In this document: in pieces, positions 15,044-23,420 of the stretch | Position numbering within the stretch: position 1 is the first letter of the stretch | How the letters are laid out: the number at the start of each line of letters is the position of its first letter | Origin: Methanosarcina sp. UBA5 | Lineage (GTDB): Archaea; Halobacteriota; Methanosarcinia; Methanosarcinales; Methanosarcinaceae | Direction: 5' to 3' | Length of the DNA: 45,988 nucleotides | Assembly (NCBI RefSeq): GCF_002505485.1 | Contig: NZ_DAVG01000014.1 | Span: 1 to 45,988 of the forward strand | The notes under the pieces: model-generated | Seen by the model: only the letters and a program-made list of their open reading frames with translations | Told to the model about the DNA's origin: nothing | The model's database searches: none | Made by a program: the position numbers and the translations under genes

Positions 15044-16090
15044 ATGGCAGAACAGAAACCAATCAGCAAAAGTTACCTTGACCTTAAGTCAAAAGTCTGG
15101 GACGAAGGCCTTTGCTCAGGCTGCGGGGCCTGCATTGCAGTCTGCCCTGCTGATTCCCTGTACTTCGAAATCGGCGGCGATTCCACACATCCAAAAAGCA
15201 ACAGCTACTGTAAAGCCGCTGTTGACAGCGTTCCTTGCGGGGCCTGTTATGAGGTTTGCCCGAGACTTGATGAGCAGCCTTCAAGCCTTCTCGGTGACTA
15301 TCTTGAAATCACTACTGGAAAAGCCGAGTTTGATGTCCCGAGAAAACAGAGTGGAGGAGCAGTCACAGCAATTCTTGCAAACGCCCTGGATACAGGTCTT
15401 GTAGATGCTGTAGTTACGGTTACAGGAGATCCCTGGACCCTCAAGCCACATTCAATGGTAATTACCAAGAGTGAAGCCCTTATCGGTCAGGCAGGAAGCC
15501 GTTACAACTGGTGGGTTCCTCTTGTTTCTTCTCTCAAGGAAGCGGTTGTAAACAGGAAGTACAGGAACATTGCAGTCGTCGGAGTTCCCTGCGTTGTCCA
15601 GGCCGTTCGCAAGATGCTTGAAACCGACCACCAGCTTGTGGGCCCATACAAGAAGTCCATTCGCTTCGTTTTAGGCCTTTTCTGCACGGAAAGCTTCGAC
15701 TATGAAAAACTTATTACAGGCAAGCTGAAAAGCGAGTACGCCCTCGAACCTATGAAGGTCTGCCGCATTGACGTTAAGGGCAAGCTCGAAATCACCCTCA
15801 ATGACGGGATGCAGTATGTAATTCCCCTTACCGAACTTGAGGACACTGTCCGCCCAGGCTGTGGCGTTTGTACAGACTTTACCGCCCTAAAGGCTGACAT
15901 TTCAGCCGGCTCGGTCGGAAGCCCTGATGGCTACACCACTCTTGTTGTCCGCACTCTTGTAGGACAGCACGTCCTTGAAAGCGCGGTTGCTAACAAGAAA
16001 CTGCGCACAGGTGGAGAAGTCGACACTGGGATAATTGAAAAACTTGCTAAGAAAAAGCTTAAAAGAAAACCGGAATTAAAACGGGAATAA
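15044..16090 (+). CDS. FrhB/FdhB-family F420-binding iron-sulfur flavoprotein, putative electron-input subunit of glutamate synthase
   Basis: 348 aa. An N-terminal ferredoxin region has CSGCGACIAVCP and a second cluster CGACYEVCPR. The FrhB N domain (QSGGAVTAILANALDTGLVDAVV) and C domain follow, the latter with GVPCVVQAVRKM, FVLGLFCTESFDYEKL, RPGCGVCTDFTALKADIS and GSVGSPDGYTTLVVRT. FrhB-type proteins carry FAD and exchange electrons with coenzyme F420. Placement as the fourth gene of the glutamate synthase operon, 6 nt after the previous gene, implies that F420H2 may drive glutamate synthesis here in place of NADPH (inference). A terminator follows. Confidence 0.9.
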   Translation: MAEQKPISKSYLDLKSKVWDEGLCSGCGACIAVCPADSLYFEIGGDSTHPKSNSYCKAAVDSVPCGACYEVCPRLDEQPSSLLGDYLEITTGKAEFDVPRKQSGGAVTAILANALDTGLVDAVVTVTGDPWTLKPHSMVITKSEALIGQAGSRYNWWVPLVSSLKEAVVNRKYRNIAVVGVPCVVQAVRKMLETDHQLVGPYKKSIRFVLGLFCTESFDYEKLITGKLKSEYALEPMKVCRIDVKGKLEITLNDGMQYVIPLTELEDTVRPGCGVCTDFTALKADISAGSVGSPDGYTTLVVRTLVGQHVLESAVANKKLRTGGEVDTGIIEKLAKKKLKRKPELKRE

Positions 16091-16109
16091 TTACTTCAAA
16101 ACAGCTTTA

Positions 16110-16160
16110 GATGGAGTCTGGCTCCATCATTTACTTCTTTCTATTTCTTTTTTAGTTTTT
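16110..16160. terminator. Terminator between convergent genes
   Basis: GATGGAG (16110-16116) pairs with CTCCATC (16122-16128). A T-rich tract follows in the plus direction. It ends the glutamate synthase operon. Confidence 0.65.
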
Positions 16161-16198
16161 TTCCTTATTACTTCATATCTAATCTTACTGCTTACTTC

Positions 16199-17392
16199 TC
16201 AATATACAGGAATCAAGCCCGAGTTGTCACCTGTAATACACTCTCCACTTTTAGCAGTTACTATAAAGGTGTTTTCAATTCCTACCATTCCTATTTTTTC
16301 AATTCCCTTTTTAGGTTCGAGGGCAAATACCATTCCTTCTTCAAGAGGTTCATCAAAACCTTCTGCGATCACAGGCAGCTCATCGATTAGCAGTCCGACT
16401 GCGTGCCCAAGGAATCTTACCTTACGGTTGCCAAAACCCATGAAATTCTGCAGAAATTCAGAGTCAAGCTTGTTCATTATGGTATTGTAGATTTCCGAAG
16501 GAATAGCACTTGGTTTTAACATTGAGGCAACTTCGTTCTGTATCTCTACACATTTATTATGAGCATCTATGGCGTATTGTGGAAGCGAAGAACCAAACAT
16601 ATATGTTGTCGTTTTATCCGTGTTATATCCTTCAACCCCGCATCCAATATCGATGAATACTAGATCTCCTTTTTTCAGTTTTCTGTCACGTTTTCCAATC
16701 AAGGGAACCGCAGGACTCATCCCGTACATTCCACCAGGCCCATTAAAGTAAGAAGGATAAATCGAGCTTTCACCAAAACAGACATTTCCCAAGACCATCT
16801 CAGTATCAAACATCCCAAACCGGCATAATCCGTGATGACCTTCTTCAACCATAACTGAATATAATTCGGTTGACAGGTCTACTTCACTCATTCCTTCTTT
16901 CAGCATTTCAGGTACCAGATCCTCCAGCACATGCTGATGAATCCTTCCAGCTTCTCTTGTTAACGAGAGCTCATATTCGCTTTTTATTGCTCTGACAGCG
17001 CAAATTTGAGCATCAGCAGATTTGACATTCTTAAAAGGGAAGTATTTTTGAAACCTTTGATAAAGAGCCAGTGGGACGACTTCAGTCTCCAGATATACCG
17101 TGTCCGGAAGTCCGGTTATACTCTTTGCAGCATCACGAAAACTGTTCATAGGCTCTATATTGGGAAATAAAGATTCGTCCAGAGCTCTTTCATAGCTGCG
17201 GCGTATCCAAAAAGTTGCTTCTCCGTTTTTAGGGATAATCAACATTCCATCCTGTATCGTACCTGTAAAATAATAAAGATTTATTTTACTGAAGATAACA
17301 GCTATTTCCCATTCGGGGTTTGAGATATTCATTCGTTTTTTAAAATTGATCATGCGGTTTTTTAGTTCGGTTAAAGGTACTTTTTTAATCAT
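16199..17392 (-). CDS. M24-family metallopeptidase (Xaa-Pro dipeptidase/creatinase-like)
   Basis: 397 aa. Starts at ATG 17392, with AGGA 6 nt upstream; the frame is open to 17446, but a TATA box (CTTATAAATTTT on the minus strand, near 17460) would place the transcript start beyond that. An N-terminal creatinase-like domain covers about residues 1-145. The pita-bread catalytic domain has all five metal ligands in context: two Asp in FIDIGCGVEGYNTDKT, His in FLGHAVGL, Glu in FALEPKKG and Glu in GIENTFIV. The family splits Xaa-Pro peptides or, in methanogens, works on small amides. A metal-dependent hydrolase is certain; the substrate is not. Confidence 0.88.
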   Translation of the reverse strand: MIKKVPLTELKNRMINFKKRMNISNPEWEIAVIFSKINLYYFTGTIQDGMLIIPKNGEATFWIRRSYERALDESLFPNIEPMNSFRDAAKSITGLPDTVYLETEVVPLALYQRFQKYFPFKNVKSADAQICAVRAIKSEYELSLTREAGRIHQHVLEDLVPEMLKEGMSEVDLSTELYSVMVEEGHHGLCRFGMFDTEMVLGNVCFGESSIYPSYFNGPGGMYGMSPAVPLIGKRDRKLKKGDLVFIDIGCGVEGYNTDKTTTYMFGSSLPQYAIDAHNKCVEIQNEVASMLKPSAIPSEIYNTIMNKLDSEFLQNFMGFGNRKVRFLGHAVGLLIDELPVIAEGFDEPLEEGMVFALEPKKGIEKIGMVGIENTFIVTAKSGECITGDNSGLIPVY

Positions 17393-17742
17393 GGGGATTC
17401 CTTTACTAAGTAATCTGTTATCAGTTGTAAAAGTATAACTCAGCATTGAATATAGTTAAAATTTATAAGCTATATGCATATCTGTTATGCATAATAACAC
17501 TGTTACTTCTCAAAGCGATGACTGGGATTTCTTATCTCGATAAATTTTATTTCTTACGCAAAAACTCTTATGTCTCATATGAAATTTTTATTTTTTATTT
17601 TTCTCCTCTTAAAAAATAAAAGTCGACTCTCCGAAGTTGAATTCCTGCCTATTCTTGAATATGGAAAAAAATAATTAGAAAGAAAACAAATTGAAAAGAA
17701 ACAAAAAGTAAAAACAAAAGGGCTTTTTGAAAAGGGGCTATC
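17393..17742. other. Intergenic region between divergent genes
   Basis: AT-rich promoter space. ATATGCATAT near 17470-17479 is palindromic and adjoins the minus-strand TATA box. No ORF with start signals. Confidence 0.4.
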
Positions 17743-18282
17743 ATGCTAGGAAAATTTGAAGATCTTATTGAAACAGCTTCAGAAATGGGGCTCAAGGCTT
17801 ATCTCTTGGATGCAGGTGACATTTCGGTTGAAAACAGGATTGCTCTGAAATGTGCTTATGGCTGCAGAGGTTACGGAAAGAGATTGAGCTGTCCACCTAA
17901 TATTATGTCGGTTGAAGAATTTAGGAAAATCATAGAAGAATACAATAGTGCGCTTCTACTTGTCGATGAACGCGATACTTCACAGGTGTCGGATATCCTT
18001 GAAGCCTGGGGAGAAATTCGCAAGGATTCTTTCCATAAAATGTTAGAGCTTGAACAGGAAGCTTTCAGGGAAGGTTTTACTTTTGCACATCTCCTGAGGC
18101 CCGGCTCCTGCAATGAATGTGATGTCTGCAACCTTGAAATGTGCATAAAGCCGGAATTGAGGCGTTTTGCACCTGAGGCTGTAGGAATAAACCTCCAGAA
18201 GGCAATGGAAAAGGCAGGACTTGTACTTGAGTTCTGCAAACCTGAGAAAACTGTATGTGTCGGAATTTTACTGCTTGAGTAA
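17743..18282 (+). CDS. DUF2284 family metal-binding protein
   Basis: 179 aa with the Cys-rich pattern of DUF2284: CAYGCRGYGKRLSCPPN near residues 34-50, then LRPGSCNECDVCNLEMCIKP near 120-140, and RRFAPEAVGIN after it. Nine or more Cys suggest one or more Fe-S clusters or zinc sites. AAGGGG lies upstream of the ATG. It appears monocistronic. Function of the family is not known; in methanogens its members often lie near redox or corrinoid genes. Confidence 0.85.
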   Translation: MLGKFEDLIETASEMGLKAYLLDAGDISVENRIALKCAYGCRGYGKRLSCPPNIMSVEEFRKIIEEYNSALLLVDERDTSQVSDILEAWGEIRKDSFHKMLELEQEAFREGFTFAHLLRPGSCNECDVCNLEMCIKPELRRFAPEAVGINLQKAMEKAGLVLEFCKPEKTVCVGILLLE

Positions 18283-18570
18283 AAATTCGAGTAAAAAATG
18301 AACCATCCATATTCAAAATATTTTACAGTACCTTTCCAAAGTGTCGAAAGATTAAAAGGAATACTAATGAAAATGTGAAATTAATAACAAATTTTAACTT
18401 TATGATTCTGGAGTAATGTCAAAATTAATGAAAGTAATTAGAAATTTAGAACCTTCATACATAATATTCTAGTTTAACTAGCTATCGTAGTTTAATTAGC
18501 AAAGACAGAAGTTATATTAACTCCCCGACATAATTTATGGGAAATATAGCAAACTGGAGGTTTTTTCAAA

Positions 18571-19278
18571 TTGAGTTCTGAAAAGTTAAAAATAGCTGTC
18601 TTAGGAGGAACTGGCAATATAGGGGAAGGTATGGTGCTCAGACTAGCCCTTCAAAACCTTATGGCTGAAGGTGTGAAGAACGAAATAATTATAGGGTCCA
18701 GATCCAAGGAAGCTGCCGACGAAGCCGCAAAACAAGATTTATCTGAGCTTGAAAATTGCGGATTCGATACTTCAGGAATAACTATTATAGGAAACACTAA
18801 TCTTGAAGCTGCGAAGGCAGCCGAAATAATAATTCTTACTCTTCGTTTTGACCATGTTATACCGTTGCTGCATGATACTCGTGAAGCTCTTGAAAATAAG
18901 ATTATTATCACTCCTGTAGTCCCAATGTTAAAGGAAGGAGACTTATTTGTATATAAACCTCCAGAAGAAGGTTCAGCTGCTCTTGCAATTCAGAAAAATG
19001 TTCCAGCTTCAACAAAAGTTGTTGCAGCTTTTCACAATATTCCGGCAAGAAAATTGAGGGATATTGCTAAATGCAAGGCTGTACATCATGCGCTGGTGTG
19101 TGGTGATGATGTAGAAGCAAAGAAGCTGGTCATTAAGCTTACAGAGCATATGGGATGCCTGAAGCCCCTGGATGGAGGCCCTCTTAAACAGGCAAACACT
19201 ATGGAATCGCTTACACCACTGCTGATCAACCTTGCAAAAATCAATGGACTGAAAGATCTTGGAATAAACTTTTCCTAA
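18571..19278 (+). CDS. fno: F420H2:NADP oxidoreductase
   Basis: A 235-aa Rossmann protein starting with TTG, chosen because GGAGG lies 10 nt upstream and the next residues lead directly into the nucleotide-binding motif VLGGTGNIGEG. IIGSRS after beta-2 has the Ser/Arg residues that bind the NADP phosphate. The LTLRFDHVIPLL and VVPMLKEGDLF stretches, the AFHNIPARKLRD segment and the late GPLKQANTMESLTPLLINL match Fno/NpdG. The enzyme transfers hydride between F420H2 and NADP+ in the cytoplasm, supplying NADPH for biosynthesis. Confidence 0.95.
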   Translation: MSSEKLKIAVLGGTGNIGEGMVLRLALQNLMAEGVKNEIIIGSRSKEAADEAAKQDLSELENCGFDTSGITIIGNTNLEAAKAAEIIILTLRFDHVIPLLHDTREALENKIIITPVVPMLKEGDLFVYKPPEEGSAALAIQKNVPASTKVVAAFHNIPARKLRDIAKCKAVHHALVCGDDVEAKKLVIKLTEHMGCLKPLDGGPLKQANTMESLTPLLINLAKINGLKDLGINFS

Positions 19279-19972
19279 CAAAACTTTGTAAAATAGCGAC
19301 AGATATACAGGAAAAGACCCGCAAAGGAAATATTTTGAATTTCGGTAAATGAGTATTTTGAAAAAATACATATTATTTTATATAATATAAATTATATTAT
19401 CTCTTATGGCACTGGTTTTTACGAATTTCAGACGCAGAAACCTCTGCCTAAAGATAATAATAAATAGATTCATTAATGTCTGATCAGCAAAAATCAATTA
19501 ACAAATTATCAGTATAAATAAATGCTGATAATTACTAATTGCTAGCGTTGATCCAAATTCTTTACTTCTACTATTAATCCTGGAGACGATCGTGAAATTC
19601 AAAATTACTTCTCTAAAATTACTTCTCTAAATATCTAATTTGGAATTGTAAATCGAGTTTCTGACAATGAAAAATAGTTCTGAGAATTTACTGACTTGAG
19701 AATAAAGTTAGTTTTGGGATAATCCCTGAATAGATTTAGTTTATGTTAAATATTATGAAGGTAATACCAGCATGAGTGAACTCTGTTAGAAAAGAGCTGA
19801 CAAGTGAAGAATCTGGAAAAAGGCTTACTAAGAGATAATTTGTCAGGAAAAAGCCTGTTATCGTGAAGCTTCAGAACCCGCTTTCAACTGTGGAGTTTTC
19901 TCTTGATCTATCATTTTTATTACTTTTCTTTTCTAAAAAGGAAGAACCGACTAAATCAGACAGTGAATCTGT
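19279..19972. other. Intergenic region upstream of hdrC
   Basis: Contains a hairpin (AATTATCAG 19504-19512 with CTGATAATT 19525-19533) and a 14-bp direct repeat (AAAATTACTTCTCT at 19601 and 19615). The stretch 19790-19880 reads in pieces like a broken coding sequence (VRKELTSEESGKRLTKR, stop, FVRKKPVIVKLQNP), but no homology is recognised. A GGTAATACC palindrome lies near 19760. Confidence 0.4.
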
Positions 19973-20458
19973 ATGAGTGAAGAATTGCCAAAAGTGTTAA
20001 AGGCTGCAGGGCTTGACTTACTTTCCTGCATGCAGTGTGGCACATGCACAGGGAGTTGTCCGTCAGGACGGCATACCGGGCTTAATACGCGAAGAATTCT
20101 TCGGGACGCACGCAAGAATAGAGTAGAAATTCTCTCTGATGACGCCCTCTGGCTCTGTACTACCTGCTATACCTGCCAGGAACGTTGTCCGCGCAATATA
20201 CCAATTACCGATGCCCTCCTTGAGCTCAGGAGACTTGCAGTAAAAGAAGGTTTCATGCTTCCAGAACACAGGAAGATATCGGAAATGGTCATGGAATGCG
20301 GGCATGCAGTCCCTCTGGATGAGGAAACAAAGCAAAAGAGGGAGGAACTGGGGCTCGATCCCATACCTGAGACCGTCCAGAAGTATCCTGAGGCCCTTCA
20401 AGAGATAAGGAATCTTCTCAAAGCATGCAAATTTGACGAGCTAACGGCTGAAAAATAA
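19973..20458 (+). CDS. hdrC: Heterodisulfide reductase subunit C (soluble type)
   Basis: A 161-aa iron-sulfur protein with two [4Fe-4S] motifs: CMQCGTCTGSCPSGRHTGLNTR (residues about 19-40, split here for reading as CMQCGTCTGSCP) and CTTCYTCQERCP near residue 62-73. These are the HdrC signature. HdrC relays electrons between the FAD subunit HdrA and the catalytic HdrB. It is 11 nt upstream of hdrB, with AAGGAGG between them. No hdrA is adjacent; Methanosarcina genomes are known to keep a second hdrA elsewhere (the hdrA2/hdrC2B2 arrangement). This locus probably supplies the HdrA2B2C2-type soluble complex. Confidence 0.93.
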   Translation: MSEELPKVLKAAGLDLLSCMQCGTCTGSCPSGRHTGLNTRRILRDARKNRVEILSDDALWLCTTCYTCQERCPRNIPITDALLELRRLAVKEGFMLPEHRKISEMVMECGHAVPLDEETKQKREELGLDPIPETVQKYPEALQEIRNLLKACKFDELTAEK

Positions 20459-20469
20459 GGAGGCAGAAT

Positions 20470-21372
20470 ATGGAAAAACTATCTCTATTTCTTGGATGCA
20501 TTGTACCCAACCGTTACCCAGGAATTGAAAAAGCAACTAAACTCTGCCTGCAGAAGCTTGATATAGACATATCCGACCTGCCAGGAGCCTCCTGTTGTCC
20601 TGCTCCCGGAGTCTTCAAGTCCTTTGATAAAGCAACCTGGCTTGCCCTTGCTAGCCGGAATATAGTTCTTTCTGAAAAGAGGGGTAGAGATTTGCTTACG
20701 GTATGCAATGGCTGCTATGGATCCCTGGCAGATGCTAATTTGGAGCTGAAAAAGGATCCTGAGTTAAAGGCATGCACAAATAGTTGCCTTAAAGAAATTG
20801 GCATGGAATTCAAAGGCACTGCCGAGGTAAGGCACATAATCGAATTTCTATATAAAGAAATTGGGCCTAAAAAGCTCAAGGAGTATATCACAACTCAGCT
20901 TGACCTTAAAGTGGCACTACACTACGGATGCCATCTTATCAAGCCTTCAAGAGACCGAAATCTCGGAGAAACGGAGGCTCCGGTTTTCTTTGACGAACTC
21001 GTTGAAGCTACGGGTTCAAAAAGCGTAGACTATACTGACAAGATGATGTGCTGCGGAGCTGGAGGGGGAGTCCGTTCAGGGCATGCTACCGAGTCCCTTG
21101 AAATGCTTGAGCACAAACTAGCTTGTATTCGGCAAGCAGGAGTGGACTGTATTGTTAATGCATGTCCTTTCTGCCACCTGCAATTTGACAGGGGACAGAT
21201 CGCAGTCAATGAAAAATTCGGAACAGATTACTCGATTCCTGTCCTTCACTATTCTCAGCTACTGGGTCTTGCTCTTGGTTTTTCTCCATATGAACTGGGA
21301 ATAGAACAGAATGCTGTTCAGAATATCGAGTTTCTTGCAAAAATCTATGAGCTCAGTGCCGGTTTAAGATAA
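20470..21372 (+). CDS. hdrB: Heterodisulfide reductase subunit B (soluble type)
   Basis: A 300-aa protein with the two Cys-rich CCG domains typical of HdrB. The first has SCCPAPGVFKSF and CNGCYGS; the second has HYGCHLIKPS, MMCCGAGGGVR and CPFCHLQFDRGQ. In the family these bind noncubane [4Fe-4S] clusters that split the CoM-S-S-CoB disulfide at the active site. GGAGG is 7 nt upstream of the ATG. It forms an operon with hdrC. The soluble complex links F420 or ferredoxin oxidation to heterodisulfide reduction in the cytoplasm. Confidence 0.95.
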   Translation: MEKLSLFLGCIVPNRYPGIEKATKLCLQKLDIDISDLPGASCCPAPGVFKSFDKATWLALASRNIVLSEKRGRDLLTVCNGCYGSLADANLELKKDPELKACTNSCLKEIGMEFKGTAEVRHIIEFLYKEIGPKKLKEYITTQLDLKVALHYGCHLIKPSRDRNLGETEAPVFFDELVEATGSKSVDYTDKMMCCGAGGGVRSGHATESLEMLEHKLACIRQAGVDCIVNACPFCHLQFDRGQIAVNEKFGTDYSIPVLHYSQLLGLALGFSPYELGIEQNAVQNIEFLAKIYELSAGLR

Positions 21373-21573
21373 ACCTTAGGAAAAAATATTCAAGCAAAAG
21401 TTGAAGATCGAAAATAGGAGAGATGATATTTTCATTTTTCATGCCGAATTACTTTGACCCGTTCTAAAAACGCTATCAAGAAAAATACTGATTTTCAAAA
21501 AAATACTACAGAATATAGGTTTATCTTTCACAACTTTATTTTTCATGATTTTTTTCTTTCGTGATTTTATCCT

Positions 21574-22023
21574 TTATCCTTCATCCTGCATGTACCAGAG
21601 ACACTTCTGTCTCCATTTACAGGGCCCGCAGACGTCATCAATGTCGGACGCATTAACCAGTTGTGAATTAATTAAACTGAAGGCTTTATCTACCTCTATG
21701 ATTGTTCCTTCTTTTATCTTTAATTTTTCCATAACAACAAGATCCATATTCCTTATCCTGTGAGAGATGGTTGATTCCTGAGCAGTGCATTCCCTTTTGC
21801 CTGGGCAGGAGGCACAGATTACATCACACTCAGATACCAGTTCCAGAGATCTTGAAGGAAAAGCCTTAATATCTGAAATTACGGCCTTCAAATTGGCCAC
21901 GAAAATCGGGCTATACCCATATCCTTGAAAACCCTGGATGCAGCAAAGGTGATGAGCTCTGATCTTCAGACATTTTGACCCGGTTTTAGAACCCGATCCA
22001 GATGTGTTCGATTTTTTGAGCAT
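21574..22023 (-). CDS. DUF1284 family Cys-rich protein
   Basis: 149 aa. Characteristic opening KIRAHHLCCIQGFQGYGYS around residues 23-41, then CDVICASCPGKREC near 75 and a C-terminal CGPCKWRQKCLWY. Eight Cys and the HH pair indicate a metal or Fe-S site. The first 20 residues are Ser/Gly/Lys-rich and may not all be translated; the ATG at 2023 of the 20-kb block (position 22023) is the only good start. It lies 64 nt after the DUF1847 gene in the same direction. Function unknown. Confidence 0.8.
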   Translation of the reverse strand: MLKKSNTSGSGSKTGSKCLKIRAHHLCCIQGFQGYGYSPIFVANLKAVISDIKAFPSRSLELVSECDVICASCPGKRECTAQESTISHRIRNMDLVVMEKLKIKEGTIIEVDKAFSLINSQLVNASDIDDVCGPCKWRQKCLWYMQDEG

Positions 22024-22087
22024 ATCTTTCTCCAGGACTTCAACTCACAGAATTAAAGAATTAATTCTAATAATTAACTCTGAGAAT

Positions 22088-22621
22088 TCATTCTATAGTA
22101 TCAATTTTTGAATTAGCTAACTGGGGTAACTCTTCAACAGGCAGCGTTATCGCAGGAGCCTCAGAGTATTTTGCAAAAAGGATATCATAACCCGTTTTAA
22201 GTCCAAGCATGATATTGAGATTTGTAAGATCATCATTCAGGAGCATGGCTTGACCTATAGGATTACAAACTGCTTCAAACTCCCAGTCTTCGGATTTTTT
22301 AATTCCAAGACTGACTTTTTCGAAGCTGCAGACTTTACAGCAAACCGAAAACACCTCAAAATATCTTGAAAGAATATCATAAACCAGCCTGGCTTCTCGC
22401 TCATACTCAATACAGAAAGCGATTCCTATTTTTGTATACCCAAGCGTTTTTGCATAAATAGCTATCTCTTCCAGTTTCGTCCTTTTTACATCATCGGATT
22501 CGAGCCAGGCAGAAATCTGAATTGATTTCAGATCGTCGCCTGTATACTCAAGCCCAGATTTAATAACAGAACAATTTTTGCCTCTTATGCATTCCTTAAT
22601 CCTGCATAACGCGCACTGCAC
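22088..22621 (-). CDS. DUF1847 family Cys-rich metal-binding protein
   Basis: 177 aa. N-terminus CALCRIKECIRGKNC is a Cys cluster typical of DUF1847. It is followed by EIAIYAKTLGYTKIGIAFC, a CCKVCSFEK segment and the conserved CNPIGQAMLLN and GLKTGYDILFAKYSEAP blocks. The C-terminal 20 residues (LPVEELPQLANSK) differ from the usual family ending, so the tail may have been replaced or eroded. It probably forms a two-gene unit with the DUF1284 gene downstream. A role as redox or metal protein is inferred from the Cys clusters only. Confidence 0.8.
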   Translation of the reverse strand: MQCALCRIKECIRGKNCSVIKSGLEYTGDDLKSIQISAWLESDDVKRTKLEEIAIYAKTLGYTKIGIAFCIEYEREARLVYDILSRYFEVFSVCCKVCSFEKVSLGIKKSEDWEFEAVCNPIGQAMLLNDDLTNLNIMLGLKTGYDILFAKYSEAPAITLPVEELPQLANSKIDTIE

Positions 22622-23027
22622 ACTTTTTTCTCCCGGGTTTTTAAAGTGAATAGGAAATTATAGTCACAAATAAGCTGTGAAGGTATAAATATTTCTACAA
22701 GGAATACAAAAATATATAAATAGAGTTCCAGGTAAAAGGAGGAAATCAGGAAAAAATATTAATCAAATTATGAAATATGCGAAAAAGAGATCAAATAACT
22801 TTCCTGTATTGATATCCTTTATCGTATAGGTTTGGACCACTAAATATACTTCCAGACAATTTTTTATCTCGGCATCATTTCCTTTAGGTATGCATACTTT
22901 ATGAGAACTTCCTCTAACTTTGTGGCAGATAACTACAATTTCGCTCTTTTGTACATAAATATATATAGTTTTCTGCTAGAGAAGAGAAATTGTTATATAT
23001 TTATTCCGCAATGTGCATAAGTAACCT
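22622..23027. other. Intergenic region between divergent genes
   Basis: Two promoters are likely. For the plus gene, TTATATAT at 22993-23000 lies about 30 nt before the ATG, giving a very short leader. TATA-like sequence near 22680-22730 may serve the minus gene. No ORF or hairpin of note. Confidence 0.45.
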
Positions 23028-23366
23028 ATGAAAAAATGCAGAGGAAGACCAAAGTGCCCGAGGCGCGTTGAGCAAACGCCCGATATCACATATTTCAAGC
23101 CCAGAGGTGTCCCGCTGGCGGATCTTGAGGTTGTATTCATCACAGTAGAAGAGGTTGAAGCCCTGAGACTTGTAGATGTTGAAGGTCTCAAGCAGGAAGA
23201 TGCAGCTATTAGGGTAGGAATCTCAAGGAGGGCTTTCTGGGAAGATCTGAAAGCTGCGAGAATGAAAATCGCTTTTGCCCTTAGCACAGGAAAAGCAATA
23301 GAGATAAAGGGCGGTAACTATATCAGCGCTGAAAACGCTGACATTAGTGAAGATACTAACACGTAA
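23028..23366 (+). CDS. DUF134 (UPF0251) helix-turn-helix protein
   Basis: 112 aa. Begins MKKCRGRPKCPRRVEQTP, then the TYFKPRGVPLADLEVV region. A sigma-factor-like helix-turn-helix follows: EVEALRLVDVEGLKQEDAA and VGISRRAFWEDLKAARMKIA. This is the UPF0251/DUF134 pattern, a putative DNA-binding protein, often found next to Mrp-type ATPases in archaea and anaerobes. The same arrangement occurs here: the mrp gene follows after 54 nt. The leader is only about 10 nt if the TATA box at 22993 is used. It may regulate Fe-S assembly genes (inference). Confidence 0.88.
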   Translation: MKKCRGRPKCPRRVEQTPDITYFKPRGVPLADLEVVFITVEEVEALRLVDVEGLKQEDAAIRVGISRRAFWEDLKAARMKIAFALSTGKAIEIKGGNYISAENADISEDTNT

Positions 23367-23420
23367 AAGGGAAATCTGAAAACCGGGAAAGAACACGGAA
23401 ATTTTACACAGGCGATAAAA

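Noticed and set aside
19760..19770. GGTAATACC as an NrpR operator for hdrC
   Set aside because: Spacer between half-sites is 1 nt, not 6, and it is more than 200 nt from the gene.
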